Shown in pieces: positions 1-5,587 of a DNA stretch of 9,967 nucleotides. Under the pieces are notes generated by a model. That model did no database searches. It was given only the letters and a program-made list of their open reading frames with translations, and was not told the DNA's origin. This stretch comes from Candidatus Peregrinibacteria bacterium (GTDB taxonomy: Bacteria > Patescibacteriota > Gracilibacteria > Peribacterales > Peribacteraceae): contig DAOWDW010000005.1 of NCBI GenBank assembly GCA_030638845.1, positions 1 through 9,967 on the forward strand, given 5' to 3'. The translations under genes were made by a program, and so were the position numbers. Positions within the stretch are counted from its first letter, which is position 1, and the number at the start of each line of letters is the position of its first letter.

Positions 1-23
1 GTTACTTATTTCTTCTTTTCAAT

Positions 24-55
24 CATATATAACATATGCGCATATGTTATATATG
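24..55. repeat. Perfect 32-bp AT-rich palindrome, possible terminator
   Basis: The half-site CATATATAACATATGC is followed directly by its exact reverse complement, with no loop. On the plus strand it is followed by five T (56-60), so it could end a transcript entering from the left of the window. As DNA it could also extrude a cruciform or bind a dimeric protein. The missing loop and the AT-rich stem make a classical terminator less certain. Confidence 0.6.
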
Positions 56-102
56 TTTTTAGCTTCTTCAGCTTCTTTATTTTCGCATTTCTTTCAATAA
101 CG

Positions 103-126
103 TACCTCGCAGCAAGCTACGAGGTA
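103..126. repeat. REP-like hairpin
   Basis: TACCTCG (103-109) pairs with CGAGGTA (120-126). Inside it, after one mismatch, AGC pairs with GCT, leaving a tiny loop. From memory, hairpins of the type CCTCGCAGCAAGCTGCGAGG are abundant intergenic repeats in many uncultured bacterial genomes. That the one seen here belongs to such a family is an inference. Confidence 0.5.
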
Positions 127-239
127 TCTACACAGTTAGTATGAGAATAGAGGTCGTAACCAATATGCAAAGAGAAAATTATCATAAACAAATAGCATCA
201 ATCATCAAAAAACAATATATAGACTACTTCCCCTCCAGG

Positions 240-274
240 CCTGCCCTCTCGTAGCCTTGGCGAAGTGGGGCGGG
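240..274. repeat. GC-rich REP-like hairpin
   Basis: CCTGCCC (240-246) pairs with GGGCGGG (268-274), including one G-T wobble. The loop contains GTAGCCTTGGCGAAG, a string I associate from memory with REP-like repeats of CPR genomes. The block stands out as GC-rich in an AT-rich spacer. No gene or transposase is attached to it in this window. Confidence 0.45.
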
Positions 275-330
275 AGGAGAAGGTGCATAGAAGCATTTTA
301 TTTATGCGGTATACAATAAATACAAGGAAA

Positions 331-344
331 CTAGGCAAACCTAG
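331..344 (-). terminator. Possible weak terminator of the pseudouridine synthase gene
   Basis: On the minus strand, 21 bases past the stop codon at 366-368, CTAGG-TTTG-CCTAG can form a 5-bp stem with a 4-base loop, followed by TTTCCTT. The stem is short and the T run is interrupted, so the call is tentative. Confidence 0.35.
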
Positions 345-365
345 GGGAATAAGACCCGAGGGGAT

Positions 366-1022
366 TTATTTAATAATCTCCAACTCCCTCAAGACAGAAA
401 TGAATGAATCTGGAAGTTCTGCTTTCACAACTACCCTCTCTTTTGTAATAGGATGCATTAAAGATACAGAAAACGCATGTAAAAAGAATTTTCTATATTT
501 AAGTTCCTGCTTAAAAGCTGAGTTTAATTTTTTATCTCCATAAACACTATCCAATACAAGTGGATGATGAATACCAGCAAAGTGCCTTCTAATTTGATGA
601 TGTCTTCCAGTTTTAATAGTAGCTTCTACGTACGAAATTCCATGTGCACTACCTAAAACTCTATACTGAGTTTTCGCATCAACTTTTTCATTGGAAGACC
701 TAGCAGGAAGAGGTTTCGATATATTTCCATTTGGATATTTAATAATACCTTTTACTAAAGTTTTATAAGTTTTTTCCCATGAATTCATACTTTCGCGAGC
801 GGCTTCGTATGCTTCTTTTGTTTTTGCGAAGATTATGATGCCCGATGTTTCAAAATCTAAACGATTGAGTGGCTTAAGCCCCGCATAATCTTTTTTTAGA
901 AGATCGTACAGTGGAAGTTTTTGCATTTTCCCAGCACCTTTAACAGAAAGCTCTCCCGAAAGCTTGTTAACCATAAGAAGATGTTCGTCTTCATAAAGAA
1001 TTCTATTTTTTGAAATAGGCAT
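366..1022 (-). CDS. RluA-family pseudouridine synthase
   Basis: Predicted to isomerise specific uridines in rRNA or tRNA to pseudouridine in the cytoplasm. The 218-residue protein carries the RluA-family catalytic motif at residues 53-61 (NRLDFETSG, catalytic Asp56; most relatives have HRLD), the segment KTYKTLVKG (84-92), and the basic TGRHHQIRRH motif (138-147) followed by D158 and YG (161-162). There is no S4 RNA-binding domain, so it is the short catalytic-domain form. I chose the ATG at 1022. The protein then begins with the usual N-terminal strand (ILYEDEHLLMVNK), it avoids overlap with the DUF5652-like gene, and a TATACT hexamer ends six bases before it. An ATG at 1070 would add 16 cysteine-rich, non-conserved residues. 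The substrate position (RluA, RluC, RluD or other) cannot be told from sequence alone. Confidence 0.9.
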   Translation of the reverse strand: MPISKNRILYEDEHLLMVNKLSGELSVKGAGKMQKLPLYDLLKKDYAGLKPLNRLDFETSGIIIFAKTKEAYEAARESMNSWEKTYKTLVKGIIKYPNGNISKPLPARSSNEKVDAKTQYRVLGSAHGISYVEATIKTGRHHQIRRHFAGIHHPLVLDSVYGDKKLNSAFKQELKYRKFFLHAFSVSLMHPITKERVVVKAELPDSFISVLRELEIIK

Positions 1023-1028
1023 GCACAA

Positions 1029-1034
1029 AGTATA
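1029..1034 (-). promoter_or_regulatory. Candidate -10 box of the pseudouridine synthase gene
   Basis: TATACT on the minus strand lies just past the stop of the upstream gene and ends six bases before the ATG at 1022. Transcription would start at or next to the ATG, giving a leaderless mRNA. No convincing -35 box is visible. The geometry matches that of the hicB promoter. Confidence 0.4.
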
Positions 1035-1042
1035 CGCTGTTT

Positions 1043-1315
1043 TTACGCAACTGTAGCACTTTTTGTACACTTCTTCTTATATTCCGTATTTGTCATAAAT
1101 AAGAAGATACCTGGGAATATACCAGCAGAATTAATAAGTAAAAGTGCAATAAACCAATACTTCTTATGCATTCGAGCAGATCGCCAAAGTGCCCAACCTT
1201 TCAGTACAAGATCTAAAAGAATAATAGGAAGCATCATAGCAATCATAGAATTCATACCATAGGCCTCAGCAACAAAACCAGCATTGTCACCTAAAATTGA
1301 AAGAGTGTCTAACAT
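1043..1315 (-). CDS. Small two-helix membrane protein, DUF5652-like
   Basis: A 90-residue protein with two hydrophobic segments, about residues 24-41 (MIAMMLPIILLDLVLKGW) and 54-73 (FIALLLINSAGIFPGIFLFM), joined by a short basic loop containing WRSARMHKKYW. This LDLVLKGWALW...KKYWFIALLLINSAGIFP layout matches the DUF5652 family as I know it: small membrane proteins of unknown function common in CPR bacteria. The C-terminal tail is basic. It is transcribed away from hicB from a 51-bp shared intergenic region. The downstream pseudouridine synthase gene starts 20 bases past its stop and may be partly co-transcribed. No function is known to me. Confidence 0.75.
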   Translation of the reverse strand: MLDTLSILGDNAGFVAEAYGMNSMIAMMLPIILLDLVLKGWALWRSARMHKKYWFIALLLINSAGIFPGIFLFMTNTEYKKKCTKSATVA

Positions 1316-1324
1316 AGTGAAATA

Positions 1325-1333
1325 ACTATATCA
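1325..1333 (-). promoter_or_regulatory. Extended -10 promoter of the DUF5652-like gene
   Basis: The minus strand reads TGATATAGT, an extended -10 element (TGN plus TATAGT). It ends nine bases before the ATG at 1315, so the transcript would have a leader of only a few bases. It mirrors the hicB promoter: TATATCATA (1327-1335) and TATGATATA (1350-1358) form a perfect 9-bp inverted repeat. Confidence 0.5.
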
Positions 1334-1351
1334 TATAAATTACAAAAAGTA

Positions 1352-1360
1352 TGATATAAT
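1352..1360 (+). promoter_or_regulatory. Extended -10 promoter of hicB, leaderless geometry
   Basis: TGATATAAT is a consensus extended -10 (TGN plus TATAAT). Only six bases separate it from the ATG at 1367, so the start of transcription should fall on or next to the start codon. No good -35 box is visible, which fits extended -10 promoters. There is no Shine-Dalgarno sequence, nor room for one. Confidence 0.6.
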
Positions 1361-1366
1361 ACGAGT

Positions 1367-1555
1367 ATGACATATAAATTTTCAGCCATAATAACACAAG
1401 ATAAAGAAGGAACATATGTTGCACGTATTCCATCTCTACCAGGCTGTCATACTCAAGCAAAAACATTACCAACTCTAAACAAAAGACTCGAAGAAGCGAT
1501 GGCACTTTGTATTGAGGTTGAAAAAAAGAATAAACAACCTAGGGTTAACTGTTGA
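1367..1555 (+). CDS. HicB-like antitoxin domain protein, orphan and short
   Basis: A 62-residue protein with the HicB fold signature: an N-terminal strand (MTYKFSAIITQDKEG), the YVARIPSLPGCHTQAKTL motif (17-34), and a helix with RLEEAMALCIEVEKKNK (40-56). HicB antitoxins normally neutralise HicA, a small mRNA-cleaving toxin. No hicA-sized gene lies next to it on either side. Relatives usually run to about 70-75 residues and end in a short strand (FVxxQxxEV type), which is absent here: the protein stops after KQPRVNC. It is also the only gene in the window ending in TGA. The +1 frame after the A7 run (1522-1528) stays open to a TGA about 67 bases later but does not resemble the missing strand. 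It may be a shortened orphan protein or a decayed antitoxin. This length is too short for the C-terminal DNA-binding domain of long HicB forms. Confidence 0.7.
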   Translation: MTYKFSAIITQDKEGTYVARIPSLPGCHTQAKTLPTLNKRLEEAMALCIEVEKKNKQPRVNC

Positions 1556-1608
1556 AGATATACAAAAAATGATAAGCAAGAGATGATTTATTATTTCTAC
1601 AATCATTA

Positions 1609-2202
1609 TTAATTATCCATTTTGCGAAACTCTGGATCTACAGTTAATCTACTTTCTTCTGGGAGCACTTGATGCTGATACTTGCTATGAGGCTTTTTAT
1701 CATATGGAGTTTCTGCAGGACTACTCATAACCTCAAAAGCTAACTGACACACACGCATGCCTGGGTACAAAGCAACTGGAAGACGATTTAGATTACTTAT
1801 TTCTAGAGTAATTGTTCCACTAAAACCTGGGTCTACAAATCCTGCAGTAGAATGAATAATAATACCAAGGCGGCCAAGAGAACTTCTGCCTTCTACTCGG
1901 GCAACTAGGTCATCTGGCAAGGTAATGGTCTCCTCAGTTACCCCTAAAACAAACTCTCCAGGCTGAACAATAAATGGATCACCATCTGGAACTGAAATAT
2001 TTCTCATATTCCCTATAAAACTTTCTGGTTTCTTTGGATCTAGCACGGCAAATTTACTATGTTCATAAAGCTTAAAGTCGCTTCCAAGCCTCATATCCAT
2101 ACTACTTGCATGAATATGCTGAAAAAGATCTGACTGGTTATTTTCAACCTTTATACGACCTAAATCTATTGCTTTACGGATGTCTTTGTCGGAGAGAATC
2201 AT
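1609..2202 (-). CDS. dcd: dCTP deaminase, probably bifunctional dCTP deaminase/dUTPase type
   Basis: Predicted to deaminate dCTP to dUTP as a homotrimer in the cytoplasm, feeding thymidylate synthesis. The 197-residue protein starts MILSDKDIRKAI, the standard family N-terminus; the frame is open 26 codons further upstream but those residues are not family-like. Visible motifs are EGRSSLGRLG (104-113), STAGFVDPGFSG (118-129), the catalytic Glu134 in ITLEI, YPGMRVCQL (146-154) and the C-terminal SKYQ (173-176), which closes over the nucleotide. The H-STAGF-DPGF-G pattern is that of bifunctional enzymes such as Mycobacterium tuberculosis Dcd:Dut, which convert dCTP directly to dUMP; monofunctional E. 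coli Dcd has VTAHRIDPGWSG. The bifunctional reading is therefore likely but unproven. It is convergent with hicB and divergent from the 2311 gene. Confidence 0.92.
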   Translation of the reverse strand: MILSDKDIRKAIDLGRIKVENNQSDLFQHIHASSMDMRLGSDFKLYEHSKFAVLDPKKPESFIGNMRNISVPDGDPFIVQPGEFVLGVTEETITLPDDLVARVEGRSSLGRLGIIIHSTAGFVDPGFSGTITLEISNLNRLPVALYPGMRVCQLAFEVMSSPAETPYDKKPHSKYQHQVLPEESRLTVDPEFRKMDN

Positions 2203-2226
2203 AAGAAAAAAGGATATTGGGAAAAC

Positions 2227-2235
2227 AGTGTACCA
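2227..2235 (-). promoter_or_regulatory. Candidate extended -10 promoter of dcd
   Basis: The minus strand reads TGGTACACT, an extended -10-like element ending 24 bases before the ATG at 2202. The leader would be about 17 bases and pyrimidine-rich (TCCTTTTTTCTT), with no Shine-Dalgarno sequence. Its position also supports the downstream start at 2202 over the longer reading from 2280. Confidence 0.4.
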
Positions 2236-2296
2236 CTGAAATAACCAAGTATCAGAAAAATAATGAATGATTAATTGCATGAATAACCTAAGAGAT

Positions 2297-2302
2297 TAAA
2301 CT
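2297..2302 (+). promoter_or_regulatory. Weak candidate -10 box of the 2311 gene
   Basis: TAAACT ends eight bases before the ATG at 2311, a spacing like that of the other candidate leaderless promoters here. It matches TATAAT at four of six positions, lacks the TGN extension and has no clear -35 box. Confidence 0.25.
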
Positions 2303-2310
2303 AAGAGAGT

Positions 2311-3471
2311 ATGGTAGCTACAACAAATGTATTTTCAGGCTCGGCAATACAAGATGTACCTATTCATACATCTTCCGAAGATATGAACGATAATAAAGAA
2401 GATAAAAAAGATGATAAAGAATCTAAAAATAAACTAAAAAAAGATTGCCATAAAATTACCATAGATGTTTTTGAACTACTCTCTTCTGCAGTAGATCAAC
2501 GCATACTAACAAGTAAAGATAGAAAAAATTATATGGAAGCTCTATCTGACAAAAATTTAGAGGATGGAGGGGCTTTGACGTTGGAAAAGAAAAAGGAATT
2601 CTTAGAAAATCTACAAAGGTACGCACCAAGTTTTGTTTCCGAAGCACAAACTATGACAAGTAAATTTATAAGTGATATAGAAGAAGCAAAGAAAAAAGGA
2701 TGGATAAGCGAAAACAGTGCAAAGCGTTGGCTTGAAAGACTAGAAATGAGATCCACAGATTGGCCAAGTACAAAAGAATTCCTTAATAATTTTAATAAAA
2801 AATACATGGATAACTGGAAAAATCTTGCAAAGAAAAGAGAGCAAGCTAAAAATGAAATAAAAAAACTAAAAGTGACCGAAAAAGAAATTCCAGAACTAAT
2901 TAAATTTAACGATGTTGGATTTAACGATTGGCATTACTCTATTAAATCTGAAGTTATAGATACAACTCTCACTCAACTTGCCCTACATGATGAAAAAAAT
3001 CAAAAAAACTATCAGCTGTATAACAAGACAAAAACAATACTAGAAAGAGAAGTAAAAATGGGAGTGATGAGAAAAGACCAATCGGCAATGTGGCTAGAAT
3101 CATTATTCAATAGAAAAAGACCAAACGAAGAAATAGAATCAATAATAAAAGGAAAACTAACCGAATACGTAGGAGAGTGGGCGAAATTAAGATACAGGTT
3201 TGATAGAATAATTAGACGAATGTCTAAGGGGGTAGCGCAAGGAGCAAATGAAATAAGTGAAAAAGAATTTATGAATATGAAATTTGAAGAAAAGAAAAGT
3301 TATATACAAGAAACGGAATACACACTTGATTTAGTTGAAAAAGGCACAAGCAACAGGCCTATAGACAAAATGAAATTAGAAATAAGAAGTCTTATAGCCC
3401 AAAAAGATTGGGAAGGTGCAAAATATGTATTAAAACAAGCTCAGAATATTGCAGAGGGAGAAGATGAATAA
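2311..3471 (+). CDS. Unrecognised helical protein with a threefold internal repeat
   Basis: A 386-residue, highly charged, soluble protein with no signal peptide or membrane segment. I do not recognise the family. After a Ser/Thr-rich start comes a Lys/Asp/Glu low-complexity stretch (24-46), then three copies of a helix-turn-helix unit: AVDQRILTSKDRKNYMEAL (60-78), AKKKGWISENSAKRWLERL (126-144) and VKMGVMRKDQSAMWLESL (248-265). Copies 2 and 3 align without gaps over about 48 residues (130-177 with 251-298), including Trp140/Trp261 in WLExL, Tyr165/Tyr286 and Trp169/Trp290. Copy 1 has Tyr74, Tyr104 and Phe108 at the matching places. The C-terminus ends in a TPR-like helix pair (QKDWEGAKYVLKQAQNIAEG, 364-383). 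The layout suggests an all-helical scaffold or binding protein. It is followed after 12 bases by the 3484 gene, probably its partner in one operon. Confidence 0.85.
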   Translation: MVATTNVFSGSAIQDVPIHTSSEDMNDNKEDKKDDKESKNKLKKDCHKITIDVFELLSSAVDQRILTSKDRKNYMEALSDKNLEDGGALTLEKKKEFLENLQRYAPSFVSEAQTMTSKFISDIEEAKKKGWISENSAKRWLERLEMRSTDWPSTKEFLNNFNKKYMDNWKNLAKKREQAKNEIKKLKVTEKEIPELIKFNDVGFNDWHYSIKSEVIDTTLTQLALHDEKNQKNYQLYNKTKTILEREVKMGVMRKDQSAMWLESLFNRKRPNEEIESIIKGKLTEYVGEWAKLRYRFDRIIRRMSKGVAQGANEISEKEFMNMKFEEKKSYIQETEYTLDLVEKGTSNRPIDKMKLEIRSLIAQKDWEGAKYVLKQAQNIAEGEDE

Positions 3472-3483
3472 GAACTTAAATCT

Positions 3484-4104
3484 ATGGAAAGAAATATAGC
3501 AATATTTAGAGAAGAGCCAGAAGAATTTCCAGGTGAAACTGCTAGTGAATTATTAGAAAACTTAAGATCTATAGTAATGTCCGAAGTACCATCTGGGCTA
3601 CATACGCTTTACATACAAGCACTTAATGCAGGACCAGAAGTTTTCGCTAGTATTTCTACCTTAATGTATAACCGCGTTTGGTGTTGGAACAATGGACATT
3701 TAGACGGAGAGAAAGAGGAAATTAAATATAAAGAATCAATTGGAGAGACTATGGATATAATACAAAATGGACACGATGAAGAAGCTGCAGAAAACGTTAG
3801 TGTAAATATGATGAATACAGAACAAAATGTAAACGCAATACGTCCTTACAAAAAAACATGGAAACCTACACTTCTGCATTTAAACGCATCGGATGGAAGT
3901 GCTTGTGCAAAACTTATTAGTGAATTAAAAGGGAAAAACGCTGCACGAGACTATTGGACAACACTTATTGTTAATAATATCTCATTCGAAAATCAATCTG
4001 CACTAACCAAAGGTGTAAATCAAAGAATAAAAAGTGGAATACGCAAACTACATAGAATGGGTGTTGGATTTAGCTTAACAGGACCACCACCTTCATTAAA
4101 TTAA
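3484..4104 (+). CDS. Unrecognised 206-residue protein, second gene of the 2311 operon
   Basis: I do not recognise this protein. It is soluble, with no signal peptide or membrane helix. The N-terminal half is mainly helical (TASELLENLRSIVMSEV; LHTLYIQALNAGPEVFASI) and contains RVWCWNNGHL around residues 64-73. A polar, Asn/Glu-rich linker (about 95-120) leads to a C-terminal half with KLISELKGKNAARDYW and a basic helix (NQRIKSGIRKLHRM), ending in a proline-rich tail (GPPPSLN). The basic helix could contact nucleic acid, which is inference only. The gene starts 12 bases after the stop of the 386-residue protein gene with no Shine-Dalgarno sequence, consistent with co-transcription. The palindrome at 4152-4179 follows its 3' end. 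Confidence 0.75.
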   Translation: MERNIAIFREEPEEFPGETASELLENLRSIVMSEVPSGLHTLYIQALNAGPEVFASISTLMYNRVWCWNNGHLDGEKEEIKYKESIGETMDIIQNGHDEEAAENVSVNMMNTEQNVNAIRPYKKTWKPTLLHLNASDGSACAKLISELKGKNAARDYWTTLIVNNISFENQSALTKGVNQRIKSGIRKLHRMGVGFSLTGPPPSLN

Positions 4105-4151
4105 GGATAGATAAATAGAAATGAAGCATTGAAACAATAAAATCAATGAAG

Positions 4152-4179
4152 GTAGAGGCGCAAAATTTTGCGCCTCTAC
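4152..4179. repeat. Perfect 28-bp palindrome between convergent genes
   Basis: GTAGAGGCGCAAAA is followed directly by its exact reverse complement. It lies between the ends of two convergent genes (stops at 4104 and 4210), so it could serve as a terminator on both strands, although the T runs after it are poor. From memory, very similar GTAGAGACGCAAAATTTTGC-type palindromes are scattered widely in bacterial genomes as REP-like repeats, and the leading GTAG resembles REPs tied to RAYT transposases. The family assignment is inference. Confidence 0.65.
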
Positions 4180-4209
4180 TATGTTAATCGCTTGCGCATT
4201 GTTTTATTC

Positions 4210-4791
4210 CTATTTTAGCTGCGCAAACCCCCAAAGCATTTCAAATCCATCATCCCAAAGTACAACTGTACGCAAAAAACGTAAATCTTCTTGAGGTGGG
4301 ACACTATAACTTTGTGCTCCATATGGTGACTGCAAAGTACTTATTCTTATTGCAGTTTCATCTGGAAAATCTGTATCGCGTGGGTCTAACACAGAAGATA
4401 AATAAATAGAAAGCTTAGGACCAGGGACAGTTTCGAATTCAGGACCAAAATATAATTTATCATGTAAATACAAAGTTTCTCCTCGTGTAAATGCTTTAAC
4501 GCTAATTAAATTTCCCTTTATTCCTTCTCGCTGTAATACCGTTGCCTTTTGCGCTTCTTTAAGCCATTTTGTACGAGTATCTTCAATAATATCTGCCTTA
4601 GAAGCGTCTTCTAACATTGGATCTTTTTGAATTTTAAATTCAACAACGCTATCTACAAGGGTATCTGCATATCGCTCTGCAAAAAGTGGATTTTCTAGAA
4701 GATTATCTAGTGACACACTACTACCACTACTTCCAGATGAACAACCAACTAGAATACTTAATAAGAAAATTGAAGATATATATTTTTTCAT
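4210..4791 (-). CDS. Predicted lipoprotein with a DM13-like domain
   Basis: A 193-residue predicted lipoprotein: signal peptide MKKYISSIFLLSILVGC with lipobox LVGC and lipidated Cys17, then a Ser/Gly linker. A helical region (30-83) precedes a DM13-like domain (about 85-192), recognised from GETLYLHDKLYF (104-115), GPKLSIYLSS (124-133), GAQSYSVPPQEDL (158-170) and RTVVLWDDGFEMLWGFAQL (174-192). DM13 domains are proposed to take part in redox or electron-transfer chemistry through a conserved Cys in a VxIWC motif. Here that place is Asp180 (VVLWD), so the redox role is probably lost. The gene starts 19 bases after the DsbA-like gene, almost certainly in one operon, which places both proteins outside the cytoplasmic membrane. 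It ends in TAG. Confidence 0.75.
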   Translation of the reverse strand: MKKYISSIFLLSILVGCSSGSSGSSVSLDNLLENPLFAERYADTLVDSVVEFKIQKDPMLEDASKADIIEDTRTKWLKEAQKATVLQREGIKGNLISVKAFTRGETLYLHDKLYFGPEFETVPGPKLSIYLSSVLDPRDTDFPDETAIRISTLQSPYGAQSYSVPPQEDLRFLRTVVLWDDGFEMLWGFAQLK

Positions 4792-4810
4792 GTAAAAAAA
4801 TGGTAAAGAA

Positions 4811-5401
4811 TTAAAGTTTTTGAGTTAGTCTAAAAAGTTCTGAATTTATTGCCTCTTTTAAGGAGGCTAAATCTGTTCTTACCTTAACTCCATTAACAAA
4901 AAATATTGGAGTACCTCCTACCTCTAATTTGCGTCCGAATTCATAATCTGCAATAACAATATCTCTTTTTTTTCCAGAGGAAAGACAAGACTTAAACTCT
5001 GCCATATCTAAATTAAGTTCATCAGCCCATACAATTAGTTCTTCGTCGTCTAAATCTGTTTGATTCTCGAAAGCTATATCTAAATATTCCCAAAATGCAC
5101 CCTGATCTGCTGCGCATTCAGAAGCTTCAGAAGCTTTCAATGCATACCTATGAATTGTTCTAAGTGGAAAATGCATAAAATGTAATGAAATATCGTTCCC
5201 AAATTCTTCAATTAAAGGATTTATTATCCTAGCATAAGCACCATAACATGCTAAGCATTGCAAATCAGAAAAATCTAATACGCTAACTGCAGCATTTGGA
5301 TTACCAAGTGGCAAACGAGAAGATTCAGTTTGAGAAAAACTACCTCCATTGCACGCTATAAATAATAAAGATAAACAGGAAATAACTATAATTTTTCTCA
5401 T
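4811..5401 (-). CDS. DsbA-like thioredoxin-fold lipoprotein
   Basis: Predicted extracytoplasmic thiol-disulfide oxidoreductase of the DsbA/Thioredoxin_4 type. The 196-residue protein has a lipoprotein signal peptide (MRKIIVISCLSLLFIAC, Cys17), the strand SVLDFSDLQ followed by the active-site C49-LA-C52, a helical insertion and the cis-proline loop GGTPIFF (Pro165). A second Cys pair, Cys96 in ASECAADQGAFWEY and Cys139 in FKSCLSS, matches the extra disulfide found in many family members. I chose the ATG at 5401 because it gives a standard signal peptide; the frame runs up to a TTG at 5425 that would put acidic and hydrophobic residues before the basic n-region. It lies upstream of the DM13 lipoprotein gene and is divergent from dnaX. 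The substrate is unknown. Confidence 0.88.
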   Translation of the reverse strand: MRKIIVISCLSLLFIACNGGSFSQTESSRLPLGNPNAAVSVLDFSDLQCLACYGAYARIINPLIEEFGNDISLHFMHFPLRTIHRYALKASEASECAADQGAFWEYLDIAFENQTDLDDEELIVWADELNLDMAEFKSCLSSGKKRDIVIADYEFGRKLEVGGTPIFFVNGVKVRTDLASLKEAINSELFRLTQKL

Positions 5402-5524
5402 AAAATCTAAAAGGAAAAATGCCAAGGATAGAATACAGAAAGAAATGAAAAATACAGAATAAAAAATGCAAAATATATTGGCAATTTGGTAATATAAATC
5501 ATTTTGTATTCAAACCGTTTACTG

Positions 5525-5579
5525 CTTCACTGTTATACTGTTTATCTTGAGTGCAATCGAAGAACTTCACTGCTACACT
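5525..5579 (+). promoter_or_regulatory. Tandem extended -10 elements upstream of dnaX in a 15-bp direct repeat
   Basis: CTTCACTGTTATACT (5525-5539) and CTTCACTGCTACACT (5565-5579) match at 13 of 15 positions and lie 40 bp apart. Each contains an extended -10-like sequence: TGTTATACT (5531-5539) and TGCTACACT (5571-5579). The second ends eight bases before the dnaX ATG, again near-leaderless. Between the copies lies a GC-richer insert with CTTGAGTGCAATCGAAG, which resembles a REP-like repeat. Confidence 0.45.
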
Positions 5580-5587
5580 CATATTAT

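Larger units (their letters stand above)
1..365. other. Gene-free region with three different palindromic repeats
   Basis: I find no convincing gene in this stretch. It holds a perfect 32-bp palindrome (24-55), a hairpin (103-126), a GC-rich hairpin (240-274) and a small hairpin just past the end of the pseudouridine synthase gene (331-344). The block at about 222-280 is clearly richer in G+C than its surroundings, which suggests an inserted repeat rather than ordinary spacer. Confidence 0.7.

Noticed and set aside
265..543. Open frame on the plus strand running into the pseudouridine synthase gene
   Set aside because: It overlaps the conserved 3' part of the minus-strand gene and its N-terminal part is translated repeat sequence; no family resemblance.
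1538..1548. AGGGTTAACT at the end of hicB, matching the core of the three-hairpin element
   Set aside because: Only a 10-bp match, with neither the second palindrome arm nor the outer hairpins nearby; chance is likely.
2456..2807. Two minus-strand open frames inside the 386-residue protein gene
   Set aside because: They are antisense readings of a Lys/Glu-rich gene, giving Phe/Leu/Ser-rich sequence, with no promoter and no recognisable motif.
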